From Saccopteryx bilineata (taxonomy: Eukaryota; Chordata; Mammalia; Chiroptera; Emballonuridae), in NCBI RefSeq assembly GCF_036850765.1, contig NC_089498.1, positions 51,573,795 to 51,637,794 on the forward strand: a stretch of DNA of 64,000 bases. The letters run 5' to 3'. The translations under genes and the position numbers were made by a program. The notes beneath the pieces were generated by a model, which had not been told where the DNA came from, ran no database searches, and worked only from the letters and a program-made list of their open reading frames with translations. Shown here piece after piece: positions 11,461-22,430 of the stretch (position 1 is the first letter of the stretch; each line of letters starts with the position of its first letter).

Positions 11461-12110
11461 CACACTGGGCTGACCCAGACGGGAGAAAATAGATGCTCAT
11501 TAAATGTATCTATTGGACTAAAGACATCATGTACACTAACATGTTGAAGCACAACTAGAATGACATACCCTGAACAAGAATCAGATAAGGGCTTGTTGTT
11601 TACTTCTTCCTGGTAGTAACTCTTGCAAGCTAGCTCAGGCCACTCAGGTTAGGAGGGCTGCTCCTTTATGGTGGTTGTCCTTTTGATGCAGAAGTGAGTA
11701 ATTTCCTGGTGCTAGATGAAATATCAAGGTCAAAGGTGCTGAAACATAATATGGCAAAGCAAGCGTGAGTCACCAGCTGACCGCTGAGTCTGTTCCCTCT
11801 GTGATCCCATGAATTGGAGCCCTGCTTGAATGCTCTTTCTGGAGGCTTTGGATACTGATTTTCTTTTTTACAAAGCCATCATTATTTCCATGGGTACCTT
11901 TTTTGCTTTTAAGTGTAAATAAACACTTTCTAGGTACTGAATGAATCCATTTCTATTTCTCACAATGGAGTTTATTTAAACTATTTTTATTTCACAGTTT
12001 TCAGTAAAGCTGATTTTTTTTTTTACCCCTAGGAGGAGGAGGGTCCTGGGTGCTTGTTTCTAAGGAGTCATGGAGTAGAAACAAACAAATAATAACACAG
12101 GGCTGAGAGG
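11461..12110. other. Non-repeat stretch
   Basis: No gene or repeat is recognised. Confidence 0.45.
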
Positions 12111-12111
12111 T

Positions 12112-12142
<31 letters not shown>
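12111..12142. repeat. (GT)n microsatellite
   Basis: A GT run is followed by GCGCGCGTGCACC, giving alternating purine-pyrimidine sequence over about 30 bp. Confidence 0.95.
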
Positions 12143-12145
<3 letters not shown>

Positions 12146-12204
12146 CACCTGCGCACACGGGGAGAAGGGTTAGGCAAGAGCCGCAGCCCGTCTTTCCCCC
12201 CCAT

Positions 12205-12591
12205 GCCTTACTCAGGGGTCCCCAAACTTTTTACACAGGGGGCCAGTTCACTGTCCCTCAGACCATTGGAGGGCCGGACTATAAAAAAAACTATGAACAA
12301 ATCCCAATGCATACTGCACATATCTTATTTTAAAGTAAAAAAAAAAAAAAAAAAAAAAGGAACAAATACAATATTTAAAATAAAGAACAAGTAAATTTAA
12401 ATTAACAAACTGACCAGTATTTCAATGGGAACAATGGACTTGCTTTTGGCTAATGAGATGATCAATGTGCTCCTCTCACTGACCACCAATGAAAGAGGTA
12501 CCCCTTCCGAAGTGCGGTGGGGGCCGGATAAACGGCCTCAGGGGGCCGCATGTGGCCCGCGGGCCGTAGTTTGGGGACCCCTGGCTTACAT
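12205..12591. mobile_element. Non-autonomous hAT element (MITE)
   Basis: The element spans 12213-12583. It starts CAGGGGTCCCCAAACT and ends AGTTTGGGGACCCCTG, a 16-bp perfect terminal inverted repeat. An imperfect 8-bp target duplication flanks it (GCCTTACT / GCTTACAT). Inner sequence is GC-rich at both ends (GGGGGCCAGTTCACTG, CGGGCCGTAG) and has an A-run at 12337-12358. It contains no coding sequence. Confidence 0.88.
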
Positions 12592-13149
12592 AGTCTCCCA
12601 CTGATAACCAATAGCGATATGATGTGAGCCCACAAATGTAATTTTAATATTTCAGTACTCGCCTTACAAATGAGTAAAAATAATGAGATGAAATTCATTT
12701 TAATAATAGAGTTTATTTAACCCAACACATCCAATATATAATTACGTCAACATGTATCAACATTAAAATGACTAATGAGCTATTTTATATGAATTTTTAA
12801 ATAATTCTTAGCAGACAAGTGTAGATTTTATGCCCAAACACATGTCATTTTAGGCTACTCACATTGCCACTGCTCGATTTGACAGCCAAGTTATCGAATT
12901 TAAAAACAGCTACCCGTTTGGTTGTCAAGATAGTTTATGAACTGTCCTCTAGCCCTCTTTTCGTTTGTTTGTTTGTTTAACAACTGCCCCACTTCTCATT
13001 TCCTGAACATCAGCCAGATCTGGATTTACGTCTTTTTAGGACTAGAGCCTCCTTTACCTGCCTTTACCCTGTCTGTGTCGCAAAGCAGCTTTGGAAGGAG
13101 CCTGATGTGGGTTTTTATGGGTCTTGATTGAGATTCCATTTCAACTTCA
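12592..13149. other. Non-repeat stretch
   Basis: Contains GTTTGTTTGTTTG at 12963-12978. No gene or repeat family is seen. Confidence 0.45.
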
Positions 13150-13350
13150 TTATTTAAAATTTAGGTGAATGTAAGAAAGTTATTTAGCCTCTCTGAGTTT
13201 TGCACTACCTATTCTTCAAATGAGGATAGTAAGTGTTTGTGGGATTGTCAGAGCAAGAGAGCAATAGAGAGATTTAACTGATGTAATGGATGCAAAAGAA
13301 CCAAAAAAGAAAATACATAGCTCAGTTCCTAGTACATAGTAGCTAAATAA
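13150..13350 (+). repeat. MIR SINE remnant
   Basis: TTATTTAGCCTCTCTGAGTTTTGC, TCTTCAAATGAGGATAGTAAG and CAGTTCCTAGTACATAGTAGC are in MIR order, with extra sequence between the middle and the 3' end. Confidence 0.6.
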
Positions 13351-13351
13351 T

Positions 13352-14079
13352 CCTCTTCTTTCCTAATTGCTTCCAAGTTGCTTTTGTGAGTAAAACATCT
13401 GCCAACAGTGTATCTAAGCTTACTTACGTATCTTTTCATCTTATTATTATTCTGCAGTCTCTCACCTGTGATATCTTAGTCCCACCTTGAACAACTCATG
13501 TTCTATCTTTGCTCCCCCATTACTGTTATTATTCTCTTCACTTCTTTTGAACTGAAAAAAATGCTAACAACAAAATGTATATATATAACTTGACTCCTTG
13601 GAAATGAGTGACTGGGGATCCAAGTGGGGCTACCTAGGTGACCTTCTACTGGGGCCAAGATTCAACAGGCTACCTCTAAAATCTCTGCCCCACTGAGGGC
13701 GACAGTACAGCCAGTTCTGTCCCCAGCTGTAACAGTTTCCTAGGCAACCAATACATACTACCACTGAAAGAAGTAGAAGGGAAAAAGGCAAAACCTTCAT
13801 TATTTCCACAGTTTTAAATACTGTCTGCCTCTGCTAACGATACTGAGAACATAGAAATAAATGAGCATATATTTTTATTATTTCATGTTATGTTGGTTAT
13901 GGCTTCTGTATACATCTCTAAGAGAATTACTAACGAATTACCAGTAATGGTGTTGCCTGAGTACAATTAGATATTTACTGGGGTAAGGCTTATCATTTTT
14001 TGAATAACAGTCTAACTATGTTAAAGTTAAATTTAATCCTGCATTTGATGTATATTGAATTTTATAAATACATAGTACT
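13352..14079. other. Non-repeat stretch
   Basis: AT-rich sequence. Nothing is recognised. Confidence 0.45.
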
Positions 14080-15255
14080 TTAAATTTCCTTTCCTAATTG
14101 CTTTTTGCTAATATATAAAAGTGCAGTTGACTTCTGTACTTTTTATCCAGAACTTTCCTAAATCACCTTGTTAATTCTAATGTCTCTACGTAAATTTTTA
14201 AGGATTTTCTATATATTTATATATATGTCATCTGCAAATAATGAGGATTTTTTTTTTTTCATTTTTCCAAAGCTGGAAACCGGGAGGCAGTCAGACAGAC
14301 TCCCGCATGCGCCCGACCGGGATCCACCCGGCATGCCCACCAGGGGGCGATGTTCTGCCCCTCTGGGGCCTCGCTCTGTTGCGACCAGAGCCATTCTAGC
14401 ACCTGAGGCAGAGGCCACAGAGCCATCCCCAGTGCCCCGGCCATCTTTGCTCCAATGGAGCCTTGGCTGTGAGAGGGGAAGAGAGAGACAGAGAGGAAAG
14501 AGAGAGGGAGGGGTGGAGAAGCAGATGAGCACTTCTCCTGTGTGCCCTGGCCGGGAATCAAACCCGGGACTCCTGCACGTTAGGCCGACGCTCCACCGCT
14601 GAGCCAACTGGCCAGGGCAATAACGAGGATTTTAATTCTTCATTTTCTTATAACTCCTTCCTTTCTTATAACTTACATAATTTTTATTCCTTAACACTGG
14701 TTAGGATTTCTAATGAAATAATGAATAAAGGAAGGATAGTGGACAGCCTTGCCTTATTCCTCAAAGCAGGAAAAACCTTCAAAATTCTATTAAGGATAAT
14801 AGTTCCTATAGTTTTGTATAGATACTCTTCTATTTAAATTTTGCTAAGAGGCTTTTCTTAAAAATCACTAATGGAGAAAGGTTTTGTCCTATTCCAAATT
14901 TACTGAGAGGGTTTAAAAAAATCATGAGTAGAAGAATAATTTTATCAAATGCTTCTTTTGTATCTACTGAAATAATCATACAATTATTCTCCATTTTGTA
15001 AATGTGGTGGTTAAAATTGATTTATAGTTGACAAATCAATCTTTGATTCCTGGAATGAACCCAATTGTTTATAATGTATTTCTTACCTTTTTATGAGTTA
15101 TTGGATTTCTTTTGGTGATATTTAGAATTTTTGTAATCATGTTCATGAAGTAGAGTAGCTGATTTTTCTTTTCTGGTAATGTCTTTGGCAGTTTTAAGGA
15201 TCAAGGTTATTGTAGTCTCTTAACATAAGCTTATAAAGCCTTTGGTATCATTATG
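14080..15255 (-). mobile_element. L1 ORF2 fragment, antisense, split by a SINE
   Basis: On + it reads as the inverse of the L1 reverse-transcriptase region: TATGTCATCTGCAAATAATG, GGACAGCCTTGCCTTATTCC, TTTTATCAAATGCTTCTTTTG, and TTTCTTTTCTGGTAATGTCTTTGGC follow each other as in L1 ORF2. Many substitutions and stops make it a pseudogene fragment. A younger SINE sits inside it. Confidence 0.8.
14237..14633 (-). mobile_element. tRNA-derived SINE, long-tail type, one CTCF-like motif, in L1
   Basis: The full-length copy (14252-14618) inserted into L1 ORF2. The TSD AATAATGAGGATTTT / AATAACGAGGATTTT lies at 14237-14251 and 14619-14633 (14 of 15 match). The tail shows GAGGCAGTCAGACAGACTCC and one motif, CCACCAGGGGGCGAT, at 14337-14351. 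The inverted B box GGAATCAAACCCGGG is near the end. Long frames on both strands are SINE shadows. Confidence 0.95.
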
Positions 15256-15294
15256 TCTCTTCCTCTATTTATCCATTCATTCATTTTACCGTAT

Positions 15295-15360
15295 GTATTG
15301 AGTGTCAAAATAGTATAATGGTTAAAAGTGTAGGTTCTAGAATACCTGTTTTCGAATATA
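15295..15360 (+). repeat. MIR, 5' half (split)
   Basis: AGTATAATGGTTAAAAGTGTAGGTTCTAGAATACCTGTTTTCGAAT is the MIR head. The rest of the same MIR appears to resume at 15925, beyond an inserted older repeat. Confidence 0.65.
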
Positions 15361-15920
15361 TATATTTTTAAAACTTGTGACTACATTAATCATCTCTTGT
15401 AATATAACAGATTACCAGAAATTTAGCAGCTTGCAGCAACACATTTATTATCTTATAGTTTCTGTGGGTCAAGTATTGGGGATAAGCTTAGCTGAGTACT
15501 CTTCTTTAAGGTATCTCCAAGGATACAATTAAAGTATTGGCCAGGACTAGGGTCTTATCTAAGGATCAGCTGGGGAGGGATCTGCTTCTCAGTTCATATG
15601 ATTATTGGTAGGATTCAGTTTTTTCCAGGTTGTTGGACTGAGGACCTCAGCCTCTTGATGGCTATAAGCTAAAGTCTCCCCTCAATTTATTGCCATGTGG
15701 GCCTCTCCATATGGTGATTTTCTTAAATCAAAGTAAAAAAGAGTCAGTAGGGAGTCCTCTGGCAAGGCAGAAGTGACAATATGAGTTAACATAATCAGCT
15801 TTGCCATATATTATTAAAAATAATGGCTAGGTCTTGCCCAATCTCAAAGGCTAGGGATTAAATCAGATCTACCAGGTGGTGTAAATAGTTGGTAGTCTAT
15901 TTAGAGTCAGTCCATCAGAG
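15361..15920. repeat. Old interspersed repeat inserted in MIR, family unassigned
   Basis: It contains ATAACAGATTACCAGAAATTTAGCAGC, TTTATTATCTTATAGTTTCTG, TTGTTGGACTGAGGACCTCAG and ATGTGGGCCTCTCCATATGG. I remember this order from a mammal-wide repeat but cannot name it safely. The segment at 35360-35660 looks like another part of the same family. Confidence 0.55.
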
Positions 15921-15924
15921 TATT

Positions 15925-16080
15925 TTGGACAAATTACTTAACTTTTAAGTGAATTAGGGTCTTTATCTCTTAAATGAAAAGAATAATAGGGCCTTTAAGT
16001 ATATTAGATCACTTATTATAAATAAAACATCTAGAAGAGTGCCTAGCACCTAGTAAGTACTGCATTAATGTTAGATTCTA
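15925..16080 (+). repeat. MIR, 3' half (split)
   Basis: GGACAAATTACTTAACTTTTAAG, then ATGAAAAGAATAATAGGGCC and AGAGTGCCTAGCACCTAGTAAG, continue the MIR begun at 15295. Confidence 0.7.
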
Positions 16081-16084
16081 TTAC

Positions 16085-16300
16085 TGTTCTAAGGGCCAAG
16101 TACTATTCCATATGTGGAGCACTTAGCACTGAGTAACAGGGACAAATTTCCAACCCTCATGGAGTTTACAATCTAGAAAAGACAGGCAGAACATAAACAT
16201 TTAACTATATAATATAATGAGTACTGATGTGAAGGGGTATTACTATTTTATATAAAGTGCTCAGAGCACTTGAGCAGGAGCCTGGAGAAGTTGAAGGGAC
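16085..16300 (+). repeat. Old interspersed repeat, family unassigned
   Basis: It contains GAGTAACAGGGACAAATTTCC, CTCATGGAGTTTACAATCTAG and AAGACAGGCAGAACATAAAC. The segment at 42045-42380 has the same plan (CATGCAGCTTACATTCCTG, followed by an ATGAAC-rich run). Confidence 0.45.
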
Positions 16301-16558
16301 AAACCTTTTACATATTCTGGGGATAACAAGAGTGAAGTCCTTAAAATGAAGTATATTTACTTTAAAACCACATGGAGGCTTGCTTTGAAACTATACATTT
16401 TAACATATATATTCATGATAGTTATTCACAGATGACAGTTTATTCCCATGTAGCTGGGTCCATGTATGCAAAACACTACTCTGTAAAATTGTTTCATGAA
16501 ATGTGCAGAACACTAAGAGTTCATGCTCAACAAGGACAGTAAAAATGTTAAACTTATA
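16301..16558. other. Non-repeat stretch
   Basis: Nothing is recognised. Confidence 0.45.
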
Positions 16559-16588
16559 GCCCTGGCTGGATAGCTCAGTTTGTTAGAG

Positions 16589-19062
16589 CAGGGGTTGGGA
16601 ACTATGGCCCGTGAGCCAGATGTGGCTCTTTTGATGGCTGCATCTGGCTTGCAGACAAATCTTTAATAAAGAAAATAATAACGTTAAAAATATAAAACAT
16701 TCTCATGTATTACAATCCATTCATTTCCTACCGCTCATGTTCATGGTTGCAAGAGGCTGGAGCCAATCACAGTTGTCCAATGGGACAACACCAAATTTTT
16801 ATTGGATAATGTGTAACGTACATGGGTTATTGTGAGGTCAGGAAGTAAACTTCCCTCCTTTTAATCAAGTAGCTAGCTAATTGCAGAAACCCTTTTGATG
16901 AAGAAGATGGCTAAAAGAAATAAGATAAGGAGTATAGTACTTTTCAGCAGGAATGGACAGAGGAATTTGCCTTTGTGGAGAGAGCAGGTTCTGCAGTGTG
17001 TCTAATATGCAATGATAAAATTGCATTGATGAAATGGTCAAATATAAAGCGGCACTTTGACACATGCCATACTACATTTGCATCAAAATATCCTGTGGGG
17101 CACAGCAGGAAAAAAGCATGTCAAAGCTACTGTGCAGAGTGCAAGCTAGTCAGCAGCAATTCTGTGTTTGGACCCAACAAGGTGACTGGAATTCGGCTAG
17201 CTTTGCTGGTGCTTTAGCAATTGTGAGAAATGGAAAACCATTCACAGATAGGGAGTATGCCAAAACATTCATGCTTGATGTTGCCAATGAACTTTTTGAC
17301 GACCTTTCAGATAAAGACAAGATAATCAAACAAATAAAAGACATGCCTCTGTTGGCAAGAATTGTTCACGATCGTACCATCATGGTGGCAAATCAAACTG
17401 AGGCAACACAAGTCAAGGACATAAATGCAGCACCATTCTTTTCTCTCGCTTTGGATGAGTCAACAGACGTAAGCCATTTATCCCAGTTCAGCGTGATTGC
17501 AAAGTATGCTGTTGGTGACACACTATGTGAGGAAAGTCTTGCTGTTTTACCTATGAAAGAGACAACAAGAGAGGAGGATTTATTTAAGTCTTTCACTGAG
17601 TTCGCTAAAGAAAAAAATCTTCCAATGGATAAACTTATTTTGGTGTGTACTGATGGTGCTCCATGCATGTTGGGTAAAAACGAAGGATTCGTAGCATTTC
17701 TTTGTGAACATGAAAAGAGACCCATCCTAAGTTTTCACTGCATCCTACATCAAGAGGAGCTTTGTGCTCAGATGTGTGGCGAGCAGCTTCATGAGGTGAT
17801 GTCGCTGGTCATTCTGGTAGTCAACTTTATTGTTGCCCAAGCTTTAAATGATCTCCAGTTTAAAAAACTGCTGGATGAAGTTGGGAATAATTATCCTGGT
17901 CTGCTTCTGCCCAGCAATGTGCATTGGTTGTCAAGTGGGAAGGTGCTCAGCCATTTTCGCAGCTTGTCTGAGCAAAATCTGGACTTTTCTTGAAATGAAA
18001 AATGTCGAGCATCCTAAGTTAGCTAATACTGAGTGGCTCCTGAAGTTCTACTATCTTGTGGACATGACTGAACATCTGAACCAGCTCAATGTGAAAATGC
18101 AAGGCATTGGAAATACAGTCTTATCCCTTTAACAAGCAGTGTTTGCATTTGAAAACAACCTGGAACTCTTCCTCGCTGACATTGAAACAGGTCATTTACT
18201 ACACTTTGAAAAACTGAGAGAGTTTAAAGATGCATGCACAGCAAGTGACCCTGCTCAACATCTTGATCTCCAGCAGCTAGCAGGCTTCACATCTAATCTC
18301 CTGCAGTCATTCAAAGAGCGTTTTTGGAGAATTTCGTGAGTGCATGCATCTTTTTAAGTCCATCACCCGTCCACACAAGTGTGTAATGGACAGCGCCAAC
18401 CTGAGTTACATCCCCAGTGTCTCTGTCAGAGATTTTGAGCTACAAGTTGCTGACCTGAAGGCCTCAGACATGTGGGTGAATAAGTTCAAGTCACTGAATG
18501 CATATTTGGAAAGACTTACACGACAGCAAGCAGAGTTGGCGAACAAACACAAGTGGGGAGAAATGAAAAAACTTCAACCCGCGGACCAGCTGATTGTGAA
18601 AACTTGGAATGCACTTCCTGTCACATACCACACACTGCAGCATGTGAGTATTGCTGTACTGACAATGTTTGCCTCTATGTATGTATGTGAGCAGTCTTTC
18701 TCACATCTAAAGAATGTTAAGACCAACCTATGATCATGTTTAATGGATTGAAGTCTCAACGCCTGCATGAAGCTTAACCTCACCAGGTATCAACCAGACT
18801 ACAAAGCCATCAGCAAAACCATGCAGCACCAGAAGTCGCATTAATGTTAATAAGTACTTTATTCATCATTGGTTAGCAACAGCATAACAATGTTATTAAA
18901 AAGAATTCAGAGACTTATTGTCCTTTAAACATGTTGGTCTTACATAAAATGCACACATTTACTTGTATTTAGTGTTAAACATATTGTATGGCTCTCACGG
19001 AATTACATTTTAAAATATGTGGCGTTTATGGCTCTCTCAGCCAAAAAGGTTCCCAACTCCTG
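16589..19062 (+). mobile_element. Full-length hAT transposon with terminal inverted repeats
   Basis: This 2474-bp element starts CAGGGGTTGGGAAC and ends GGTTCCCAACTCCTG. These are imperfect terminal inverted repeats of the CAGGGGT type. The flanks are a degraded target duplication inside a SINE (TTAGAG / TTGACAGAG). It carries a transposase pseudogene at 16905-18844. Its terminal parts are shared with the MITE at 62710-63019. The hAT superfamily moves by cut-and-paste and makes 8-bp target duplications. Confidence 0.92.
16905..18844 (+). pseudogene. hAT transposase pseudogene (BED finger, GTF2IRD2/ZBED-like)
   Basis: The protein would be a DNA transposase for the surrounding element. Going 5' to 3' one sees a BED-type zinc finger (CLICNDK, with Cys codons at 16999 and 17008, and HFDTCH with His codons at 17053 and 17068). 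Next come the first catalytic region (LALDESTDVS, near 17449), the second (VCTDGAPCMLGKNEGF, near 17640), and the C-terminal hAT dimerisation part holding the catalytic Glu (VCEQSFSHLKNVKTNL, near 18684). The frame is broken. It shifts near the start, near 17100-17130, near 17965 and near 18330, and has stops at about 18130 (TAA) and 18731 (TGA). The last segment ends in TAA at 18842-18844. The longest intact piece is 17064-17993 (309 codons). I infer that this copy cannot make active transposase. A host-domesticated gene is unlikely given these breaks. Confidence 0.9.
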
Positions 19063-19199
19063 TTGACAGAGCATCGTCCCAAAGTGCAAAGGTTACCAGT
19101 TAGATTCCATGTCAAGATACATACAAAAAACAGATCGATGTTTCTGTCTCTTTCTCTCTCCCTTCCTCTCTCTCTCTAAAATTCAATTAAAACAATATA

Positions 19200-20049
19200 T
19201 CAAACTATAGTCCTGGAATTCCAAAGCTGAGTGTTTCCTTGGTGTCTTTCATAATTTTGATTGGATTAAATCTGACTGCCACAAATAATAAATGCTACTA
19301 CAACAGTATTAGTAAAAGCAGTTGGAAGTCCTTTATTTTTTTTTTCTAAGCTGTTTCTTAATTCAGTTAAGTAAACATTACAAAATAATCCCATAGTCAC
19401 ATTTGCATTTTCTTCTACCTTATATTTACATGTATTTTTACCTGGCTCTAATTCAAATATAGTACAATTGTTTCCTTCTCTTTATTAACCTATTGTTTCA
19501 TAAATAAACTATATTCTTTGTTATGAGTAATCATAAGGGCTTCAACTTTTAGTGTTTATTAGTCTTCCAGCATATTGGTATGCCAAAGGTAGTTCTTATT
19601 CTCCTGAGTCAATTTGGTTATTTATTTTTGTATACTTGTTTGTTATTTAAAAATAGGATGCTGGTTACACTTCTGAGCTGATATCTCGTTTACCTTTAAA
19701 TTATTTCTAGAATAAATTAACAAAGTAGATTACTAAGCCCAAGGATCTGAACATTTTTACAGAGTCCATTTACTTCAGGTGACACTGACAAGGGTCCATG
19801 TTCTTATAGTAACACAAAGCATCACCTAGTCCATAGATTTTAATATTTCCAAATAAGTCTTTTATTCCTATGTACTTTATTTTATAGCCTAGTAGCAATT
19901 TTTAAAGCCAGTACTTATTCTTCAGAATATAAATAGAAATCTTATACTCATACATAGTACTCTTTGTACTAATTGTATGAATGACAGAGTATTTTATTCC
20001 ATATAGTAATTTAGTGTAATCTGAAGACTGAATATTTGGCTATGCACCC
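19200..20049. other. AT-rich non-repeat stretch
   Basis: No gene or repeat family is recognised. Confidence 0.45.
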
Positions 20050-20240
20050 AGTTTTATTATTTGATAGTAGTGTGGCCTTGAGTAGAATATACACCAGTTC
20101 AATTTCTCAGTTTCCTCATCTGTGAAATAGAGATAATAAAAATACCCACCTTGCAGGCTTTGTCTCAATCAATCTGTTTAAGTGTTATGTATATGATAGG
20201 GGCTCCATAAATGTCAGCTATTGTTATTATTTCATGTGTT
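20050..20240 (+). repeat. MIR SINE remnant
   Basis: GTGTGGCCTTGAGTAGAAT, CTCAGTTTCCTCATCTGTGAAATAGAGATAAT and GGGGCTCCATAAATGTCAGCTATTG are clear MIR segments. Confidence 0.85.
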
Positions 20241-21415
20241 CCTAGGTTACCAGTCAAATCAGATCTTGTAAAACTGAAGTTGAAGAGACAGGAATTTGCC
20301 TGAAACTGTAGCATCTACTACGGGTAGCCTGGTATCAGCTGGCACTGCCCAGAAGCCAGTGCCGTGGGATCTAAGTCATGAGCAGGCACCGATGGGCCAA
20401 ATCTGCCTCACAGCTACAGGTCTTCATCTCACATAGTATTATTATTATTACTACTAATTAGTTGCTAACATTTAAAAATTTAGAAATTTTAAATCAAGTC
20501 CTGATTTGTGACTTTGGAAAATAATTGAAAAGTGAAGCAAAACCAGGATGCTTTGCTTTATGACAACTGTCAGCTAGAACAGAGTAGCGACCACTTTCAT
20601 TATAAGAGGTGCTGAAAAGGAACACGTGTTTCCCAAGAGCAGCATCCTCTTGGTTGATTCTCTGCTGCTCACAACTAACCCGCCTCCTGCCTCCTCTGTT
20701 TCCGTTACCTGCCTTCAGGAACATTTGAATTGGCCTCCACCATCATATCGATTGAGATCTTGGCCTCTGAAGGTTGAAAGAACTGGTTATGATCCTTTCT
20801 CTGGACTATTCATTAACCAAAATTCAAATTACCTGCTTGATAATTTGCATCACTGGGTAGAGCAGAGCATCGAACAACGGAGTACATTTCTCACCAGGCT
20901 CCAGGATGTCTTGCTACGAGAGATGCTCTGTTTGTTTTGACCTTGGACTTCAGATCATAGATACACTCTTGTCTGCTCCGTAATGTGAATTGAGAGAATG
21001 ACAAGGAATAGTAGTACATCTTAAATGCTGCTGAAAAAAAAGTCTGTGAGTTCTTTCTCAAAAGACTGAAAATGGTTACCTTGAAACAGCAGGGAATCCA
21101 TACCAACAGCCCTAAGTTCTATGTTTATGCCTCGGAGAGTTTTAGAGGCATTACTCCATGTTCTCTAGTCTTAAAATGCATGGTTCATATACAGCAGGTT
21201 TGGAAATGGCAGGTTGATCTCATGAAGCTGTGCTGTTTTACCATGGCACTCGTCGACTGTCATGAAGTATGACAGGGTTTTAGATCAAAGGTAACTGACT
21301 CTTTCAGGCTTTTGAGAGCTGGTCTCGAGGTCTGCCATGAGCTCTGCAGTTTCTCCTGTTCAGGTATCATAATTAATAAAGGAGAACACTATTGTCTAGT
21401 CACATGAAACCTCAA
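20241..21415. other. Non-repeat stretch with an unrecognised ORF
   Basis: A 104-codon + strand frame at 20626-20940 has no domain, signal peptide or membrane segment that I recognise. Its codon use looks unremarkable. It is most likely chance. Confidence 0.4.
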
Positions 21416-21866
21416 AACTTTTTTTTTTAGTGAGACAGAGAGACAGACAGGGACAGATAGACACAAAGAGAGAGAGAGATGAGAAGCATCAATTCTTAGT
21501 TGTAGCACCTTAGTTACTAGTTGATTGCTTTCTCATATGTGCCTTGACCACGGCGGGGGGTGGGAGGCTCCAACTGAGTCAGTGACCTCCCGCTCAAGCT
21601 AGCGACCCTGGGCTCAAGCCAGAGATCTTGGGCTTCAAGCTAGTGACTTTTAGGCTCAAGTCAGTGACCTTTGCGCTCAAGCCAGCAACCATGGGGTATG
21701 TCTGCAATCCCACATTCAAACCAGCAACCCTGCACTCAAGCCTGTGACTCTACACTCAAGCCAATGAGCCCGTTCCCAGGCTGGTGACCTTGGGGCTTCA
21801 AACCTGGGTTCTCAGTGTCCCAGGCTAATGCTCCATGTACTGTGCCAACACCTGGTCAGGCAAAAC
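21416..21866 (-). mobile_element. tRNA-derived SINE with expanded CTCAAGC tandem units
   Basis: The A/T tail and purine-rich block (AGACAGACAGGGACAG) come first on +, then TCTCATATGTGCCTTGACC, then about eight or nine degenerate 20-21 bp units. Each unit holds a form of CTCAAGCCAGCGACC (21592-21800). The inverted head ends ACACCTGGTCAGGC at about 21861. The common type has about three or four such units, so this copy or its subfamily is expanded. A short CAAAAC duplication flanks it. Confidence 0.88.
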
Positions 21867-21904
21867 CTCCGACCTTGATTCACATATCCATTGGTCTAAT
21901 GAAA

Positions 21905-22195
21905 ACAGTGCATCATTGCTCCTCATTATATTTGGTGTTACTGCTAAGCAGTGTCAGTACAGAAAGCACAGTGACAAAGTGCTTGCGATCTGGGGTCCAA
22001 TAGACTGGAGTCTGAGTCCTGGCATGGCTACTCTATGAGCTGTATGCTTAGATAATTTATTAATTCTTTTTTACTCAATTTTCTCATATGTGAAATAAGG
22101 TAGTATTAGTACTTTCTTCATGGGGGTAATGTGAATAATTCCTATTAATATGTATGGTATTTATTAAGGCATAAGTAAACACTTGGTAAATAGTG
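21905..22195 (+). repeat. MIR SINE remnant
   Basis: GACAAAGTGCTTGCGATCTGGGGTCCA, GAGTCCTGGCATGGC, CTCAATTTTCTCATATGTGAAATAAGG and TAAACACTTGGTAAATAG are in MIR order. Confidence 0.75.
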
Positions 22196-22339
22196 TTGAC
22201 TGGCTTTCTCTCTGTATTCGTTAAACATGATGAACACTCTCTTGTAGTGGTCAATGTAAGCAACATGTTTTTTTCCCTCATGGACCTAAGAGTACAGGGG
22301 GGTTCATACTGGCCTAAATGTGTTTGTTGTTGTTTTATT

Positions 22340-22429
22340 TGTATTTCTTTTTCTTTTTTTATTAAATTTATTGGGATGACATTGGTTAATAAATTATATA
22401 GGTTTCAAGGGTACAATCATATGATACAT

Positions 22430-22430
<1 letters not shown>
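22340..22430 (-). mobile_element. Short L1 3' end, antisense
   Basis: TTTTTTATTAAATTTATTGG, GATGACATTGGTTAATAAAT and ATAGGTTTCAAGGGTACAATC match the tail of the L1 3' UTR also seen at 1268 and 36090. It is followed by a TA microsatellite. Confidence 0.8.

Larger units (their letters stand above)
16559..19195 (+). mobile_element. tRNA-derived SINE split by a hAT transposon
   Basis: The head GCCCTGGCTGGATAGCTCAG lies at 16559-16588. The remainder resumes at about 19063 (GAGCATCGTCCCAAAGTGC, then CAGTTAGATTCCATG and a TCTCTCTCTAAAATTCAATT tail). The two parts join naturally at the GTTAGAGCAT segment of the tRNA-like head, so the SINE was the landing site of the transposon. Confidence 0.85.

Noticed and set aside
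17064..17993. Domesticated host gene from the hAT transposase
   Set aside because: The frame is broken several times, terminal inverted repeats are still present, and it lies within a SINE. An ordinary decayed transposon explains it.
20626..20940. 104-codon ORF as a small gene
   Set aside because: No recognisable domain or splice context, and length is within chance for this amount of sequence.
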